Assembly (NCBI GenBank): GCA_027943335.1
Contig: BSBK01007742.1
Coordinates: forward strand, 124,001-188,000
DNA length: 64,000 bases
Reading direction: 5' to 3'
DNA from: Chamaecyparis obtusa
Lineage: Eukaryota; Streptophyta; Pinopsida; Cupressales; Cupressaceae
Each line of letters starts with the position of its first letter. Position 1 is the first letter of the stretch. Position numbers and translations under genes: made by a program. The notes under the pieces were generated by a model, which saw nothing but the letters and a program-made list of their open reading frames with translations, was not told the DNA's origin and made no database searches. Positions 63,265 to 64,000 of this stretch are shown here, piece after piece.

Positions 63265-64000
63265 ATAGTGATTGAAACCATATATGAAAGTCAATATTGA
63301 ACCTGGTTGGAGTAAATGTGTATATTTTTCCAAGGTTTGATTTACTCCAATTATCTATGAAGAAGGTATTGAAGCTTTCACCAAACTAAAGTAATTGGAT
63401 TCTATTTATGGATGTTAAAACTAAATTTGATAAAATTACCAAATAAAGGATTAACAAATAACTTTTTTACAATTTACTTCATAATAGGACTGGAGAAGTA
63501 AATTTGGATTGACATTGAAATCTGCAAACACAAAGCTATTTAATGGTAACCACTTATTTGGAAACAATCATAATGAATAAGCTAACAACATAGCATATTT
63601 TTCTAAGCTTACCCCATTCATGAATATTTTGATGAATCATATTGTCTCTACCCCTAGTGACCACTCTAAACATATCAAATTTCTTACTAAAGTAGACATG
63701 AGAATCATTAGGATAGGGGTTATGTGATGAGTATCATGAAAAAATTACAACATAGCATCACCGTATAGAATATAGATTGTATCTTTGAATGTATAACTTC
63801 CACCAAATCTCAACAAATTAGGAAGACACTAAAGAAGCAAGAGAAGAGGAGCCACCATCCACGGAGATTTCAAATTTTGAGCTTACTCCTAAAATATCTA
63901 TGTGTATATTAGCTAGGATATCTACTCCTTGAAAAATAGACGTCAAAGGCCTTTTAAGGAAACAGTCCCAAATAATTTTCATTTAAAAACATCAGATTTC
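63265..64000. other. Spacer at the right edge
   Basis: AT-rich, no frame or repeat with paired ends found. It may still be part of the first TNL intron. Confidence 0.5.

Overview
This is plant nuclear DNA, most likely from a gymnosperm and probably a conifer. The evidence is an AT-rich background, nested LTR retrotransposons covering roughly three quarters of the window, and a TIR-class NBS-LRR (TNL) resistance gene with the post-LRR C-terminal exon and MHDHLRDLG-type motif that I associate with conifer TNLs. The species cannot be fixed from the sequence.

Layout. (A) 1-11045: decayed Ty3/gypsy element of the Tat/Ogre/Retand type. It keeps both LTRs, gag, protease and a G-patch, but the reverse transcriptase (RT) and the integrase core are deleted. 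It sits in or beside an unrecognised minus-strand coding relic (11046-11943), whose upstream region carries two strong hairpins. (B) 12539-15873: non-coding, minus-strand Copia-type element with an exact 5-bp target duplication. 15874-20382 is gene-poor. (C) 20388-39906: old Ty3/gypsy chromovirus with a C-terminal chromodomain. It was hit twice: by a non-coding LTR element (D, about 21264-26410, with a 72-bp tandem repeat) in its leader, and by a large non-autonomous Copia-type element (E, 30014-38447, minus) inside its integrase gene. 39912-41800 is AT-rich and holds a small retroposed copy. 41820-42346 is a broken copy of a TNL last exon. (F) about 42347-51150: truncated Ty3/gypsy element whose 3' LTR is split by a Sirevirus-like Copia element (G, 43544-50922, minus). 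52327-61487 (minus): TNL gene whose LRR exon is split by a nearly complete Copia element (H, 53270-58864, plus). 62882-63264 is a MITE.

The only host gene with a clear identity is the TNL. Its NB-ARC, LRR and C-terminal exons join in frame once element H and one target-site copy are disregarded, so H landed in a gene with an intact local frame. A separate amber stop and the 5.6-kb insertion make this allele a pseudogene. No TIR exon is visible, so it lies beyond position 64000 or is lost.

The most unusual object is element E. It has Sirevirus-like signals (repeated polypurine tracts, a very short leader, a G-rich LTR-terminal motif also found in G) but no pol. In its place are a coiled-coil plus zinc-knuckle gag-like ORF and a second ORF of about 1,165 codons that I do not recognise. 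Element boundaries rest on paired LTRs, primer-binding sites, polypurine tracts and target duplications read directly from the sequence. Lineage names come from protein motifs and family knowledge; no database search was possible.
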